From Albidovulum sediminis (GTDB taxonomy: Bacteria; Pseudomonadota; Alphaproteobacteria; Rhodobacterales; Rhodobacteraceae), in contig NZ_JAOCQF010000007.1 of assembly GCF_025380365.1 (NCBI RefSeq), forward strand, positions 23,808-87,807: a stretch of DNA of 64,000 nucleotides, in the 5' to 3' direction. The first letter of the stretch is position 1. Every line of letters starts with the position of its first letter. This document shows positions 26,597-35,292 of the stretch, in pieces. The position numbers and the translations under genes are program-made. The notes below the pieces were generated by a model. The model ran no database searches, was not told the DNA's origin, and saw only the letters and a program-made list of their open reading frames with translations.

Positions 26597-27099
26597 TGCG
26601 GCGGGCTTCTCACCACGTCGCGGCGGTTGTTGTCATGGTCTGCTTTACCAGCTTCGCTGCTGCGCAAGACATCGCCACTTTCAGTGACGTTCAGCTGATC
26701 GAAGAAACCCAGGAAGCGGTAGGCGCGCAGGATGCGGAGACCGCGCTGGACCTCCTGACCGAGATGCAGAGGCGCGGTACCGGCATCTTTGCTGCCGCTG
26801 ACAGGCCTTCCTGCGAAGAGGTGATCGACCTGCCCGAGGGGATCACCGATTGGAAGTTCCGCGCAGTGGCTCGGCAGGCCTATTTTCGCGTAGCGATGTC
26901 GCGGCGGCTTGAAGAAGGTTCCTGCGCTTGCCTCTTCGACGGCTTCAGCTTCGACGCCTTCGTAACGGCCGCCTTAGGCAAGTCGACGGAAGAACTGACC
27001 GATGCAGACCGTCCGGCGCTGGAACGTATCCGCGATGAAGATCGGCGTGCAACCGAGGCGCGGTTTCGCGAGCTTGAGCAAAGCTGCCGGGCCAAGTGA
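26593..27099 (+). CDS. Periplasmic protein of the T4SS operon, unknown
   Basis: 168 residues from ATG at 26593 overlapping the virB5 stop (ATGA). A signal peptide ends near FTSFAAAQD. The mature protein is helical and has four cysteines (RPSCEEV, GSCACLF, QSCRAK). Inserted between virB5 and virB6, a place often used by entry-exclusion or small accessory genes. No recognised domain; the exclusion idea is positional only. Confidence 0.7.
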   Translation: MMRRASHHVAAVVVMVCFTSFAAAQDIATFSDVQLIEETQEAVGAQDAETALDLLTEMQRRGTGIFAAADRPSCEEVIDLPEGITDWKFRAVARQAYFRVAMSRRLEEGSCACLFDGFSFDAFVTAALGKSTEELTDADRPALERIRDEDRRATEARFRELEQSCRAK

Positions 27100-27102
27100 T
27101 CC

Positions 27103-28122
27103 ATGGCCATCATCGCCGACATTCTGACCCAGGTCGATGCCGCCGCAACAGCGGTTGGCGCTACGGCATTTGATGCTGTGGCAGCCGAGATTGTGCCGGT
27201 CTTCCGGGTCGGGTCGGTCCTGGTGGTGGCTCTGATCGGGATCAACCTGATGGCACAAGCCGTGCCGATGACGCTGCGCAACGGGCTCGGCCTCATGGTT
27301 CGGATCACGGTTGCTTCGGCGTTCTTGTCGTCCTGGGCCAACTTCAATTCGGTTTATGGCGTTCTGACCAACGCCCCGAGTGAAATCGGCGCGGTCGTGA
27401 TGAACGCGTTTGGGGATGGGTCGGGCAATCTCTACGAGGGTCTGGATGCCCTCTATCTGCAAGCCCTCGATGTGGGTCAGGCGATCAGCCAGAACGGCAG
27501 CTACATCACCGGCGCCCTCGCGGGCCTCCTGATGTTTCTTGTGGCAGCCCTTATGGCGACCGTGTCGATCATCGTGATCTCGGCCGCGAAGATCATGATC
27601 GGCGTCCTCGTCATCTTCGCGCCGGTCGCAATTGCCTGCACGCTCTTCAAGGTCACCGCCCCGCTCTTTGACCGATGGGTGAACCTCGCCCTCGGCTTCG
27701 CACTCTACCCGATGCTTACGTCCGGAATGGCGGCGTTCACGATCTACATCGCGGCGGACCTCACCCCGGCCTCTCTCGCCTCGGTGGAAACCATCGGCGA
27801 TGTCCTGAGCTTCGTCGTCGTCATGATGCTCGGAACCGGCCTCATGGCCATGGTGCCCACGATCGCACAGTCCCTCGCGTCGACCGCGACCGGTCTCGGC
27901 AGCGTCGCGGCCTCGACCTTCCGCACCGCCGACAGCGTCAAGGGTTACGGCCGCACCGGCATCGCGTCCGGGATCGGCGCAGGCCGAGGAGCGGCTGGAT
28001 TGGATGCCGGTGGTCGGCGTCCCTCGGACGCTCGCCTCAACGGCAATACCGCCGGACAGATCGGGCGGTCCGCTGTTCAGACCGCGATGCGGCTTGCGAG
28101 CCGGACACCGGACAAGAGCTGA
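27103..28122 (+). CDS. virB6: VirB6/TrbL-type polytopic membrane protein
   Basis: 339 residues with about six hydrophobic segments and a glycine/arginine-rich tail (GIGAGRGAAGLDAGGRRPSD). The TrbL/VirB6 core (VSIIVISAAKIMIGVLVIFAP) is recognisable. It forms part of the inner-membrane channel. Its stop overlaps a potential virB8 start (TGATG). Confidence 0.9.
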   Translation: MAIIADILTQVDAAATAVGATAFDAVAAEIVPVFRVGSVLVVALIGINLMAQAVPMTLRNGLGLMVRITVASAFLSSWANFNSVYGVLTNAPSEIGAVVMNAFGDGSGNLYEGLDALYLQALDVGQAISQNGSYITGALAGLLMFLVAALMATVSIIVISAAKIMIGVLVIFAPVAIACTLFKVTAPLFDRWVNLALGFALYPMLTSGMAAFTIYIAADLTPASLASVETIGDVLSFVVVMMLGTGLMAMVPTIAQSLASTATGLGSVAASTFRTADSVKGYGRTGIASGIGAGRGAAGLDAGGRRPSDARLNGNTAGQIGRSAVQTAMRLASRTPDKS

Positions 28123-28154
28123 TGTTCCAGAATTCGAGAAGTGGAGGACCGCCC

Positions 28155-28814
28155 ATGGAGGCGCATGGATTTGATGTCGATCTCGTTCTGGAGCCCCGCC
28201 TCTCGGCCCGGCGTGCCTGGATTGTCGCGAGTACCGCGGGCGGACTGAGCCTGATTCTTGCAACCGCGCTGGTGCTCGTCCTGCCCTTGCGGGAAACCCA
28301 GGTCTTCACCGTCCTCGTCGATCGACAGACCGGGGACGCCGAAAACATCCTGAGGGTCGCCCCGACCGGCATCGAGGATCAAGAGGCACTGAAACAAAGC
28401 CTCCTCGTGGCTTACGTCTCCGACCGCGAGGGCTATTTCCTTGCGGGCATTCAGGCCCGGCTTGAGAGCGTGCAGCGCCGCTCAACAGGGGGCGCCGAGG
28501 AAAGCCTGCGGCTTCTCTGGTCGAAAGGCGGCGGCAACACGGCCTATCCGCCCGATGTCTATGGGCCAGGCGCAGAAGTCACGGTGACCGTGCGCCGGAT
28601 CACGTTCCTTTCGCCGAACGTCGCCCAGATCCGTTTCCTGAAAACCCTGCGCAAGACGAAGCAGGAGCCGGTGACCCAGCCTTTCGTTGCCACGGTCGAG
28701 TTTGCATTCGAGCCGAAGACCGAGCGCTCCCTCGCCCACGTCTGGGAAAACCCGCTAGGCTTTACCGTCTCGGCCTACCGCGTCGACGCCGAAACCCTGG
28801 AAACGAATCCATGA
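28155..28814 (+). CDS. virB8: VirB8-like assembly factor
   Basis: 219 residues from ATG at 28155 (MEAHGFDVDL), favoured by GGAGG 7 bases upstream; ATG at 28122 overlapping the virB6 stop would add 11 residues. One membrane segment near residue 25-45, then the periplasmic NTF2-like VirB8 domain (VTVTVRRITFLSPNVAQIRFL). It bridges inner-membrane and core complexes. Four-base overlap with virB9. Confidence 0.9.
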   Translation: MEAHGFDVDLVLEPRLSARRAWIVASTAGGLSLILATALVLVLPLRETQVFTVLVDRQTGDAENILRVAPTGIEDQEALKQSLLVAYVSDREGYFLAGIQARLESVQRRSTGGAEESLRLLWSKGGGNTAYPPDVYGPGAEVTVTVRRITFLSPNVAQIRFLKTLRKTKQEPVTQPFVATVEFAFEPKTERSLAHVWENPLGFTVSAYRVDAETLETNP

Positions 28815-29560
28815 GCCGTTCTTTTCTCCTTCCGGGACTTGCCTTCGCCTGCGCCCTCGGCATCGCGAGTGCCGCTTCTGCCGAAATCGCCCCCGCCTCG
28901 ATGGGCGCGGATGCCCGTGTCCGGTCGGTCCTCTACAACCCCGTCGATGTCATCCGGCTCGACACGCATTTGCGTGTGAACACCGCCATCGAACTGGGTG
29001 CTGGCGAGCGGATCGACTCGGTCCTTCTTGGCGACAGCGAGGCCTTCGAGGTCGAGGTGCTCTCGAACCGCACTACGGTTTCCGTGAAACCCCTGATCGC
29101 CGGGGCCGAGACCAACATGACGATCTATACCGGGCGGCGCACGATCTCGCTGTCGATCGGCGAGGGCAGGTCTCGTAACCCGACCTATCGGCTGGTCCTG
29201 CGCTATCCCGAGACGGGCACAAGCCGGGCGACCCGTGGCACCGTGTCCGCAGGGTCGCGCGACATCGGCTATGCCTGGTCGGGCGATGAGACCCTGAAAC
29301 CCGTCCATATCTGGAACGATGGGCAAGCGACGTACTTCGCCTTCGCCCCAGGCCTCCGGCCGTCGATCTTCGGTGTGGATGCGACGGGCCGCGAAGTGAC
29401 GCTGAACTCCGGCACGCGAGGCAGCATCGTCCGCGTCTCCGGCCTGCGCTCCGCCTATTCGATCCGGATCGGCACGCAGGTTCTTTGCATCGAGCGGGTA
29501 GATGGCGGCGTGACCACCGATCTGGCCCTGCTCGCCAAGCTTCAGGGATGGGAATTCTGA
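28811..29560 (+). CDS. virB9: VirB9-like outer-membrane core protein
   Basis: 249 residues, signal peptide to about AASAEI. The beta-rich VirB9/CagX domain is recognisable (RVRSVLYNPVDVIRLDTHL; NMTIYTGRRTISL; DETLKPVHIWNDGQATYFAF; GTRGSIVRVSGLRSAYSIRI). With VirB7 and VirB10 it builds the trans-envelope core. Confidence 0.93.
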   Translation: MSRSFLLPGLAFACALGIASAASAEIAPASMGADARVRSVLYNPVDVIRLDTHLRVNTAIELGAGERIDSVLLGDSEAFEVEVLSNRTTVSVKPLIAGAETNMTIYTGRRTISLSIGEGRSRNPTYRLVLRYPETGTSRATRGTVSAGSRDIGYAWSGDETLKPVHIWNDGQATYFAFAPGLRPSIFGVDATGREVTLNSGTRGSIVRVSGLRSAYSIRIGTQVLCIERVDGGVTTDLALLAKLQGWEF

Positions 29561-29561
29561 C

Positions 29562-30884
29562 ATGGCTGATCCCGAGATGACCGATCCGAAGACGGGCGCC
29601 GAGCCGGAATACAAGGTCGAGCGACCCAAGCCGAAAATGACCCGGCAGCAGCGACTTGGCATGGGCGCACTCTTGGCCGGAGCCAGCCTTGCCGCGCTCT
29701 GGACGGTCTGGCCTTCCAGCCGCACAATCCCCGATGTGGAAACCTCAGCCGTCGAGGAATTCCAGGATCAGGCGGGCGGCTCGCCCTTCGGAGCGATTGA
29801 GCCGGGACCGGAAGCTAAGCCCTCAGGTGATGGGTTCTCAGACATCGAAGGGGAACTGGCCTCACAGCGCGAAGACCTCGAAGCGCGGAACGCCACACTC
29901 CAGTCCGAGGTTGAACGGCTGCAGCGCGAGTTGGGTGATCTTGCCGACAAGGCCGATGCCGAGAAGGACCAGACAGCCAAGGAACTGGCGCTCGCCCTAG
30001 AAGAGGCACAGTCGCAGAACATTGCTCTGATGGAGGACATGCGACGGCAGTTCGATCAGGAGATCGCCGTCCTGAAGGCAAGCGCCGACACTGCGGGTGC
30101 CGCGGAAGCCCAACGAGAGGCTGAGTTGGCGGCCAAGCGTGCCGAGCGCGAGGCGCAGCTTGCGGCCCGCGTGGCGTCACCTTCGGTCGTCTTCGACGAT
30201 GGTCAAAAGGGTGGGGCAGGGGATGCCCGTATGGGGATGCCCGAGGCCCCAGCCGAGGGTCGAGATGCGACAGGTCGGGATTTCGTACAGTCGGGGCGCG
30301 AAGCCACCACCACGGAAGTGAGCCAGGTGATCGCCAATCCGTCAAACACCGTCCTGCAGGGCACGATGATTGAAGCAACGCTTGAGAATGCGGTCGACTC
30401 GAGCCTACCTGGCCAGATCACAGCGATCGTGACCCGGCCGGTCTGGTCCTTCGATCAGGCCCAGATCCTGATCCCCGCCGGCGCGCGCCTCTTCGGAGAT
30501 TATTCCTCGGACGTGGCCATCGGCCAAGGCCGCATTCTTGTCGCCTGGACGCGGCTCGTCACTCCGGATGGGCAGTCCGTGCAGATGGAGGCTTTCGGTG
30601 GGGACGCCCAGGGTCGCTCCGGCATTACCGGCAAGGTCAACACGCGCTTCGGTGCCAGGTTCGGGTCGGCTGCGCTCATTTCCCTTCTCGGGGCCGCTCC
30701 CGCTGTCGCCGCCGCGAAATACACTGACGAGATCAGTTCCGACACGGCTGAGAGCATGGGCGAGGACCTGGGTACTGCCATGGGCTCCGCGGTCGAGGCC
30801 TATACGAGCCTGCCGCCGATCATCACCGTCGCCCCTGGGGCCGCGATCACGGTCATGGTCGACCGCGATCTGGAAATCTGGTGA
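29562..30884 (+). CDS. virB10: VirB10/TrbI-like core protein
   Basis: 440 residues: cytoplasmic N-terminus, one membrane segment (about residues 30-47), a long charged coiled coil (REDLEARNATLQSEVERLQR), and the C-terminal TrbI beta-barrel domain (TMIEATLENAVDSSLPGQI; ILIPAGARLFGDYSSDVAIG; GQGRILVAWTRL). It spans both membranes and senses ATPase energy. An ATG at 29577 is an alternative start. Confidence 0.93.
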   Translation: MADPEMTDPKTGAEPEYKVERPKPKMTRQQRLGMGALLAGASLAALWTVWPSSRTIPDVETSAVEEFQDQAGGSPFGAIEPGPEAKPSGDGFSDIEGELASQREDLEARNATLQSEVERLQRELGDLADKADAEKDQTAKELALALEEAQSQNIALMEDMRRQFDQEIAVLKASADTAGAAEAQREAELAAKRAEREAQLAARVASPSVVFDDGQKGGAGDARMGMPEAPAEGRDATGRDFVQSGREATTTEVSQVIANPSNTVLQGTMIEATLENAVDSSLPGQITAIVTRPVWSFDQAQILIPAGARLFGDYSSDVAIGQGRILVAWTRLVTPDGQSVQMEAFGGDAQGRSGITGKVNTRFGARFGSAALISLLGAAPAVAAAKYTDEISSDTAESMGEDLGTAMGSAVEAYTSLPPIITVAPGAAITVMVDRDLEIW

Positions 30885-31858
30885 TGGATGATCGGCCGAG
30901 CTTCCTCGGGTCCTACCTGACGCCAATTGCGCCGCTGTTCTTACGGGACGATCTGGTCGAGGTGGCGATCAACCCGGATGGAAAAGTCTGGATCGAGCGA
31001 AAGGGCGCGACGCACATGGAGCGGGTCGCGCATCTGTCCATCGATCGGGTCCTGTCTAACAACCTTGGGCAGGCAATAGCTTCTGCCGTTGGTGTGCAGT
31101 TCTCCGACAAGAAGCCGACCGTTTCGGGAAAGATCGTCTTGGGCGATATGGCGATCCGGGCGCAGGTTGTGGCGCCGCCCATAGTGGAAGGCGGGATGGC
31201 TATCACGTTCCGGCCATTCAAGGTTTCGGCCGATCAGCTGATCGAGCCGCGCCTCTTACACGGTGGTCTTGTCGATCTCGACGCCAAGCGTCGGGCAAGG
31301 GCAGGGGAGGCAATGAAGCTTGCTGAGGCGGGGCAGGTCGTCGAGGCCATGCGGCTTTGCGTCGAGGAGCGCATGAACATCCTGAACTCTGGCGGCACCT
31401 CGACCGGCAAGACGACATTTGCTCGGTCTTTGTTGTCGATGGTGGACCCGGGCGAGAGGATCCTGACCATCGAGGATGCCTATGAGCTGTTCCCCCGTCA
31501 GGAGAACGCGGTATCGCTTAAGGCTGATCGCAGTGCCCAAGGCGAACGGACGCCTGCGCGGCTACTGGAAGCCTCGCTTCGGATGCGTCCAGACCGGATC
31601 ATTCTTGGTGAGTTGCGGGGTGAGGAAAGCCGGACCTTCCTGGAAGCGATCAACACCGGCCACGGTGGTTCGTTCACAACCATCCATGCCGACACCGCCC
31701 GGAAAGCCATAGATCGGTTGGCGATCATGGTCATGGCCGCCGGGCTGGGCATGGGGTTCGAGGAGGTGAAGCGGTACTGCGAGGGAAGTGTGGATCTGGT
31801 GGTGCAACTTTCGCGGCAGGCTGGGCGGCGTGGGGTGGCGGAGATACTGTGCCTGTGA
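30881..31858 (+). CDS. virB11: VirB11-type secretion ATPase
   Basis: 325 residues (GTG at 30881 or ATG at 30884, overlapping the virB10 stop). Walker A GGTSTGKTT, Walker B RIILGELRGEES, and an Arg/His box (TGHGGSFTTIHADTA) identify the hexameric AAA-like traffic ATPase of T4SS. Its stop overlaps the next frame, which appears cut by the mer insertion. Confidence 0.95.
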   Translation: MMDDRPSFLGSYLTPIAPLFLRDDLVEVAINPDGKVWIERKGATHMERVAHLSIDRVLSNNLGQAIASAVGVQFSDKKPTVSGKIVLGDMAIRAQVVAPPIVEGGMAITFRPFKVSADQLIEPRLLHGGLVDLDAKRRARAGEAMKLAEAGQVVEAMRLCVEERMNILNSGGTSTGKTTFARSLLSMVDPGERILTIEDAYELFPRQENAVSLKADRSAQGERTPARLLEASLRMRPDRIILGELRGEESRTFLEAINTGHGGSFTTIHADTARKAIDRLAIMVMAAGLGMGFEEVKRYCEGSVDLVVQLSRQAGRRGVAEILCL

Positions 31859-32139
31859 GGGTCGCGAAGGGCGGTAAGCGGCCTGATGCAGGTGAGGCGT
31901 TTCAGTTGCAACATGCAACAATAGCAGATGCCCACGAGGCAGAGGCGATCTGCGACCGCTTCAATCAAGCCGCTGGGCGCAGCACGTTAAAACCGCGTCA
32001 AAAGCAGCAGCATGAGTTCGACGAAGAGCGCAAGCGGCGGCGTCAGCTTGAATTGGAAAGGCAGCGCGAACTGGGCCGGGATCTGGGCTGGGAGCTGTCG
32101 GCTGCAATGTCCGCCACCTCACGGGCGGCGGGCACGGCT
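31849..32139 (+). pseudogene. Charged helical ORF after virB11, apparently truncated by the mer cluster
   Basis: A GTG-started frame overlaps the virB11 stop and encodes a very charged, helical sequence (QKQQHEFDEERKRRRQLELE, then RELGRDLGWELSAAM). It has protein-like composition only up to about 32140. Beyond that the frame runs antisense through merA and is meaningless. The simplest reading is a T4SS operon gene that lost its 3' end when the mercury module inserted. A genuine short gene with its own stop is not excluded. Confidence 0.4.
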
Positions 32140-33570
32140 TCATCCCGCACAGCACGAAAGCATCGCCACGTCCTTATCGAAGGTCTGAGCCGCGAGCCTC
32201 AGGCCTTCGACCGTGGTCAGATAAGGGAAAATGGTCTCCCCGAGTGCCTTGGTGGTCATCCCGAACTTCAGGGCCATGGCCAGCGTCTGGGCGCTGTCGG
32301 AACCTTCAGGCGCGGCGATCACACCGCCCAAAAGTCTATCGGTCTTTGCATCCGCCACCAGTTTGATGACACCGCGCGTGTCACGGGCCGCGAGCGCTCG
32401 AGGCACGTTGTCGAGCGTCAGAACGCTGGTTTTCACGTCATAGCCGGCTGCAACGGCCTGTTCCACAGTCAACCCTACGCCCGCCACCTGCGGATCAGTG
32501 AACACCACCCAAGGCATCGCTCTATTGTCATAGCACTCTGCACCGCCCATGGCATTCCTTGCGGCCAGCTTTGCTCCATAGGCGGCCATATAGACAAACT
32601 GGTCACGGTTGGTCACATCCCCTGCGGCATAAATGCCGGGGCGGGTGGTCTGCATGTCGTCGCCCACCACGATTGCCCCTCGCCGGTCGGTCTCGATCCC
32701 CATTTCGGAAAGCCCCAGGCCTTCGGTATTGGGGCTGCGTCCGGTGGTCAGCACCAGATGATCTGCTGTCAGTTCCAGTCGCTTGCCGCGTTCTTCGATG
32801 CACAGCACGGCGCGCTTGCCATCCCGATTGCAAGTATCATAGGTCACGCCGCAGTGCATTGTGATGCCTTCGCCCCGGAACACCTCTGTCAAAGCTTCCG
32901 ACACTTCGGGTTCGGCCTGCGGCAGAAGGCGCGAGCGGCAGACCATGGTAACCTTGACGCCCATCCGCGCCATCATCTGTGCCAGTTCCGCACCGATATA
33001 GCCACCGCCAAGGAAGACTAGGCTTTCCGGCAGCGTTTCCAGCGCAAGAAGGGACGTGCTGTCCAGCGTGGGCACTTGCCTGATTCCCGGAATGGGCGGC
33101 AGGGCGGGGCGGCCACCCGTGGCTATGATGACTTTGGGCGCACGGATCAGGCGCGCGCCGACCTGCACGCCACCGGGGACAAGCCGGGCCGCCCCTTCGT
33201 CAATGTAGGTAATCCCCTCATAGCCGGGCAGCAGATCGGCATATTTCTTTTGACGCAGACTAGAAACCAAGGCGTCCTTCCCGGCCATCAGCGCCGCCCA
33301 ATCATCGACCTGTGCAGCCCCGGATAGTCCCGGAAACCGTTTCGCCGCCTTCGCGCCGTGGATCGCTTCCGCCGCACGGATCAAGGCCTTTGACGGCACG
33401 CAGCCCACGTTCACACAGGTGCCGCCGATCAGCCCGTGTCCGATCAGCGCTACACGCTTGCCCGCCCCGGCCGCCGTGATCGAGGCGGAAAACCCCGCCG
33501 ATCCCGCCCCGATTACAGCCATGTCGAAAGAATTTTGGTCTGGACGGGGAATGGTGCAGCAATCGTTCAT
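32140..33570 (-). CDS. merA: Mercuric reductase
   Basis: 476 residues. FAD/NADPH disulfide oxidoreductase with redox pair GTCVNVGCVPSK (Cys52, Cys57) and the Hg-specific C-terminal vicinal cysteines LSCCAG (Cys473, Cys474). It reduces Hg(II) to volatile Hg(0) in the cytoplasm. It lacks the N-terminal HMA domain of longer MerA, though it has a CC pair at residues 4-5. Last gene of the mer operon. Confidence 0.96.
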   Translation of the reverse strand: MNDCCTIPRPDQNSFDMAVIGAGSAGFSASITAAGAGKRVALIGHGLIGGTCVNVGCVPSKALIRAAEAIHGAKAAKRFPGLSGAAQVDDWAALMAGKDALVSSLRQKKYADLLPGYEGITYIDEGAARLVPGGVQVGARLIRAPKVIIATGGRPALPPIPGIRQVPTLDSTSLLALETLPESLVFLGGGYIGAELAQMMARMGVKVTMVCRSRLLPQAEPEVSEALTEVFRGEGITMHCGVTYDTCNRDGKRAVLCIEERGKRLELTADHLVLTTGRSPNTEGLGLSEMGIETDRRGAIVVGDDMQTTRPGIYAAGDVTNRDQFVYMAAYGAKLAARNAMGGAECYDNRAMPWVVFTDPQVAGVGLTVEQAVAAGYDVKTSVLTLDNVPRALAARDTRGVIKLVADAKTDRLLGGVIAAPEGSDSAQTLAMALKFGMTTKALGETIFPYLTTVEGLRLAAQTFDKDVAMLSCCAG

Positions 33571-33582
33571 GATTGTATTCCT

Positions 33583-33810
33583 TTAGGAGTTTCTGGCGTT
33601 CCGCTGGCGTCGCCAGAGGGCATAAATCGTAAGGCCGATGAAGACGGCGAGGGCAGGCAAGAGCACGACATCAAGCCAACCCAGCAGGGCTGACAGGCCG
33701 ACAAAACCGAGGAGCACGGCCAGAACCGGCGTGAAGCAGCACAGCGCGGCGATGACGGTGCCGACAATGCCGGTGATCAGTAGACGGCGTTCGGATGGAT
33801 CGCCGCTCAT
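33583..33810 (-). CDS. merF: MerF-like mercury transporter
   Basis: 75 residues from ATG at 33810 (MSGDPSERRLL). Two hydrophobic helices with the vicinal pair ALCCFTPVLA (Cys24, Cys25) of the MerF family. The second cysteine pair found at the C-terminus of many MerF proteins is missing (ends RRQRNARNS). It should pass Hg(II) across the inner membrane to MerA. Overlaps the upstream small gene by 4 bases. Confidence 0.85.
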   Translation of the reverse strand: MSGDPSERRLLITGIVGTVIAALCCFTPVLAVLLGFVGLSALLGWLDVVLLPALAVFIGLTIYALWRRQRNARNS

Positions 33811-34055
33811 GGCCCGTGCTGCCTTTCCGAAACGCCCGGCTCGCAGCTTCCCAACTGCGCGCGCCGACGGCTGCGCCAAGTCAGTGCCGCAACGGCTGCC
33901 ATCATGACTGCTACCAGGCCGCCAGCGCCGCTGATCCATCCGCCAACCGCACCGATGATCGCGGCCAGGGCGATGCCGCCACCACCGCAACAGACAACCA
34001 CCAGCGGGGCGGCGATCAGCGTCGCCAACACCCCGCCCTGAATGTCGTCGCGCAT
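33807..34055 (-). CDS. Small membrane protein with vicinal cysteines in mer operon
   Basis: 82 residues, two hydrophobic segments (about 8-22 and 27-58 with a glycine-rich break), and VVVCCGGGG (Cys22, Cys23) within the first helix, plus Cys70 near the C-terminus. Vicinal cysteines in a membrane helix are the shared feature of MerT, MerF and MerC transporters, but the sequence does not match any of them to my recognition. It is co-transcribed between merP and merF. Probably a mercury-transport component (inference). Confidence 0.75.
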   Translation of the reverse strand: MRDDIQGGVLATLIAAPLVVVCCGGGGIALAAIIGAVGGWISGAGGLVAVMMAAVAALTWRSRRRAQLGSCEPGVSERQHGP

Positions 34056-34060
34056 TGGCT

Positions 34061-34378
34061 TTAGCCCTTCACATTGGCCGGATAGCCCGCCTGTGCCGAG
34101 GCTTCCGCAATCGTTGCCGCATTGGTCAGGGCCGGATCGAAGATCACCATCGCGCTGCGGCTGTCAAAGTCCACCTCGACCGATTGCACCCCTTCGACCC
34201 CGCTCATCGCGGCCTTGACCGTCACCGGGCAGAGTCCGCAAGTCATGTCCGGCACATCGAAAGTGACCTCGGTCAGTGTGGATGCGGTCGCCGGAGCCGA
34301 TTGGGCGAAGACGAATGACGCTGTGGCGGGCAGGCCGAGCATCGCCGCGCCGAGAGCCAGAATTGCAAAACGTTTCAT
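34061..34378 (-). CDS. merP: Periplasmic mercury-binding protein
   Basis: 105 residues from ATG at 34378 (MKRFAILALG). Signal peptide to about SFVFAQ, then one HMA-like domain with MTCGLCPVTVKAAMSGVEGV (Cys47, Cys50). It captures Hg(II) in the periplasm and passes it to MerT. Follows merT by 17 bases. Confidence 0.95.
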   Translation of the reverse strand: MKRFAILALGAAMLGLPATASFVFAQSAPATASTLTEVTFDVPDMTCGLCPVTVKAAMSGVEGVQSVEVDFDSRSAMVIFDPALTNAATIAEASAQAGYPANVKG

Positions 34379-34395
34379 AAGGTTTCCTTTTGGTT

Positions 34396-34779
34396 TCAGT
34401 AAAGCAGAGGTGCCCACCAGTTGAGCGTCACGGACAGCAGGACCAGCACTGTTGCCGCCCAAAGCACCGTTTTGGTGAGGCGCGACGATTGCGGGCGGGC
34501 GCAGTACGACCCCTCCACGCATACGGGTTTTGTCCGAAAATAAACGTGCCAGAACCCCAGCCCGATAAAGACAATGGCGATGCCCGAGGTCAGCGGCTTG
34601 TAGGGTTCAAGGGCTGTCAGATTTCCGATCCATGCACTGGATATTCCCAGCGTCACCAGCACCAGCGGCACGATGCAGCAGGCCGAGGCCAGAAACGCCC
34701 CCGCCAGCCCAAGTGTGGCAAACAGGCCCTTGTGATCGGCGCTTCGCGGCGCGGTTTCGGCATCGTGAATGTCACTCAT
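34396..34779 (-). CDS. merT: Mercuric ion transporter
   Basis: 127 residues from ATG at 34779 (MSDIHDAETA), preferred because AAGGAA lies just upstream; an ATG at 34797 is possible. Three membrane segments. Hg ligands: the vicinal pair ASACCIVPL (Cys34, Cys35) and a cytoplasmic-loop pair in VCVEGSYC. First gene of the operon, directly after the MerR-controlled promoter. Confidence 0.95.
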   Translation of the reverse strand: MSDIHDAETAPRSADHKGLFATLGLAGAFLASACCIVPLVLVTLGISSAWIGNLTALEPYKPLTSGIAIVFIGLGFWHVYFRTKPVCVEGSYCARPQSSRLTKTVLWAATVLVLLSVTLNWWAPLLY

Positions 34780-34809
34780 CGCAGGGTTCCTTGTCATCCC
34801 GTTGCAACC

Positions 34810-34840
34810 TGCCTACGGTCTGTAGTGACTACAGGTGCAA
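34810..34840 (-). promoter_or_regulatory. MerR-controlled mer operon promoter
   Basis: On the minus strand: -35 TTGCAC (34835-34840), 19-bp spacer holding CTGTAGTCACTACAG, -10 TAGGCA (34810-34815). It lies between merR and merT. The palindrome core differs from those of the sco, lnt and cadA promoters, so a separate regulator is expected. Confidence 0.88.
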
Positions 34841-34851
34841 GGGAAATCACC

Positions 34852-35292
34852 ATGACTGTCGTTCACGAAGCTGCGACCCGCAAAGAAAGCCTCAAGGCAG
34901 GGGTATTGCGCCGGGCCGATCTGGCCCGCGCGACCGGCTGCAATCTGGAGACGATCCGCTATTACGAGACGGCGGGCATCCTGCCACCACCCGCCCGGAC
35001 GGATGCAGGTCATCGGACCTATGAGGCCACGGATGTGCAGCGCCTGCGCTTCGTCATGCGCGCCCGCGAGCTGGGGTTTTCGCTAGACGACATTCGCGGA
35101 TTGCTTGGCCTTGGCGATGGCGCGCTGCAGTCCTGCGCCGAGGTCAAAGAAAAAACCGAGGCACATCTGACGGATGTCAGGGCAAAGATCGCCGACCTGC
35201 AAAGGATCGAAGCTCTCCTGTCCCGCACCGCCGCGCTTTGCAGCGGCGGGGATCGTCCCGAATGCCCGGTGCTGGATATTCTCCGACATTAG
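34852..35292 (+). CDS. merR: Mercury-responsive MerR regulator
   Basis: 146 residues from ATG at 34852 (MTVVHEAATR); the frame is open far upstream but that part is antisense to merT. N-terminal winged HTH (ADLARATGCNLETIRYYETAGILPP), dimer helix, and three cysteines at 95, 130 and 138. The first two keep the 35-residue spacing of Tn501 MerR Cys82/Cys117; the last interval is one residue shorter than usual. Activates the divergent mer operon on Hg(II) binding. Confidence 0.93.
   Translation: MTVVHEAATRKESLKAGVLRRADLARATGCNLETIRYYETAGILPPPARTDAGHRTYEATDVQRLRFVMRARELGFSLDDIRGLLGLGDGALQSCAEVKEKTEAHLTDVRAKIADLQRIEALLSRTAALCSGGDRPECPVLDILRH

Noticed and set aside
32140..33021. Continuation of the post-virB11 frame through merA
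   Set aside because: Antisense to conserved MerA motifs; only the part before 32140 has credible composition.
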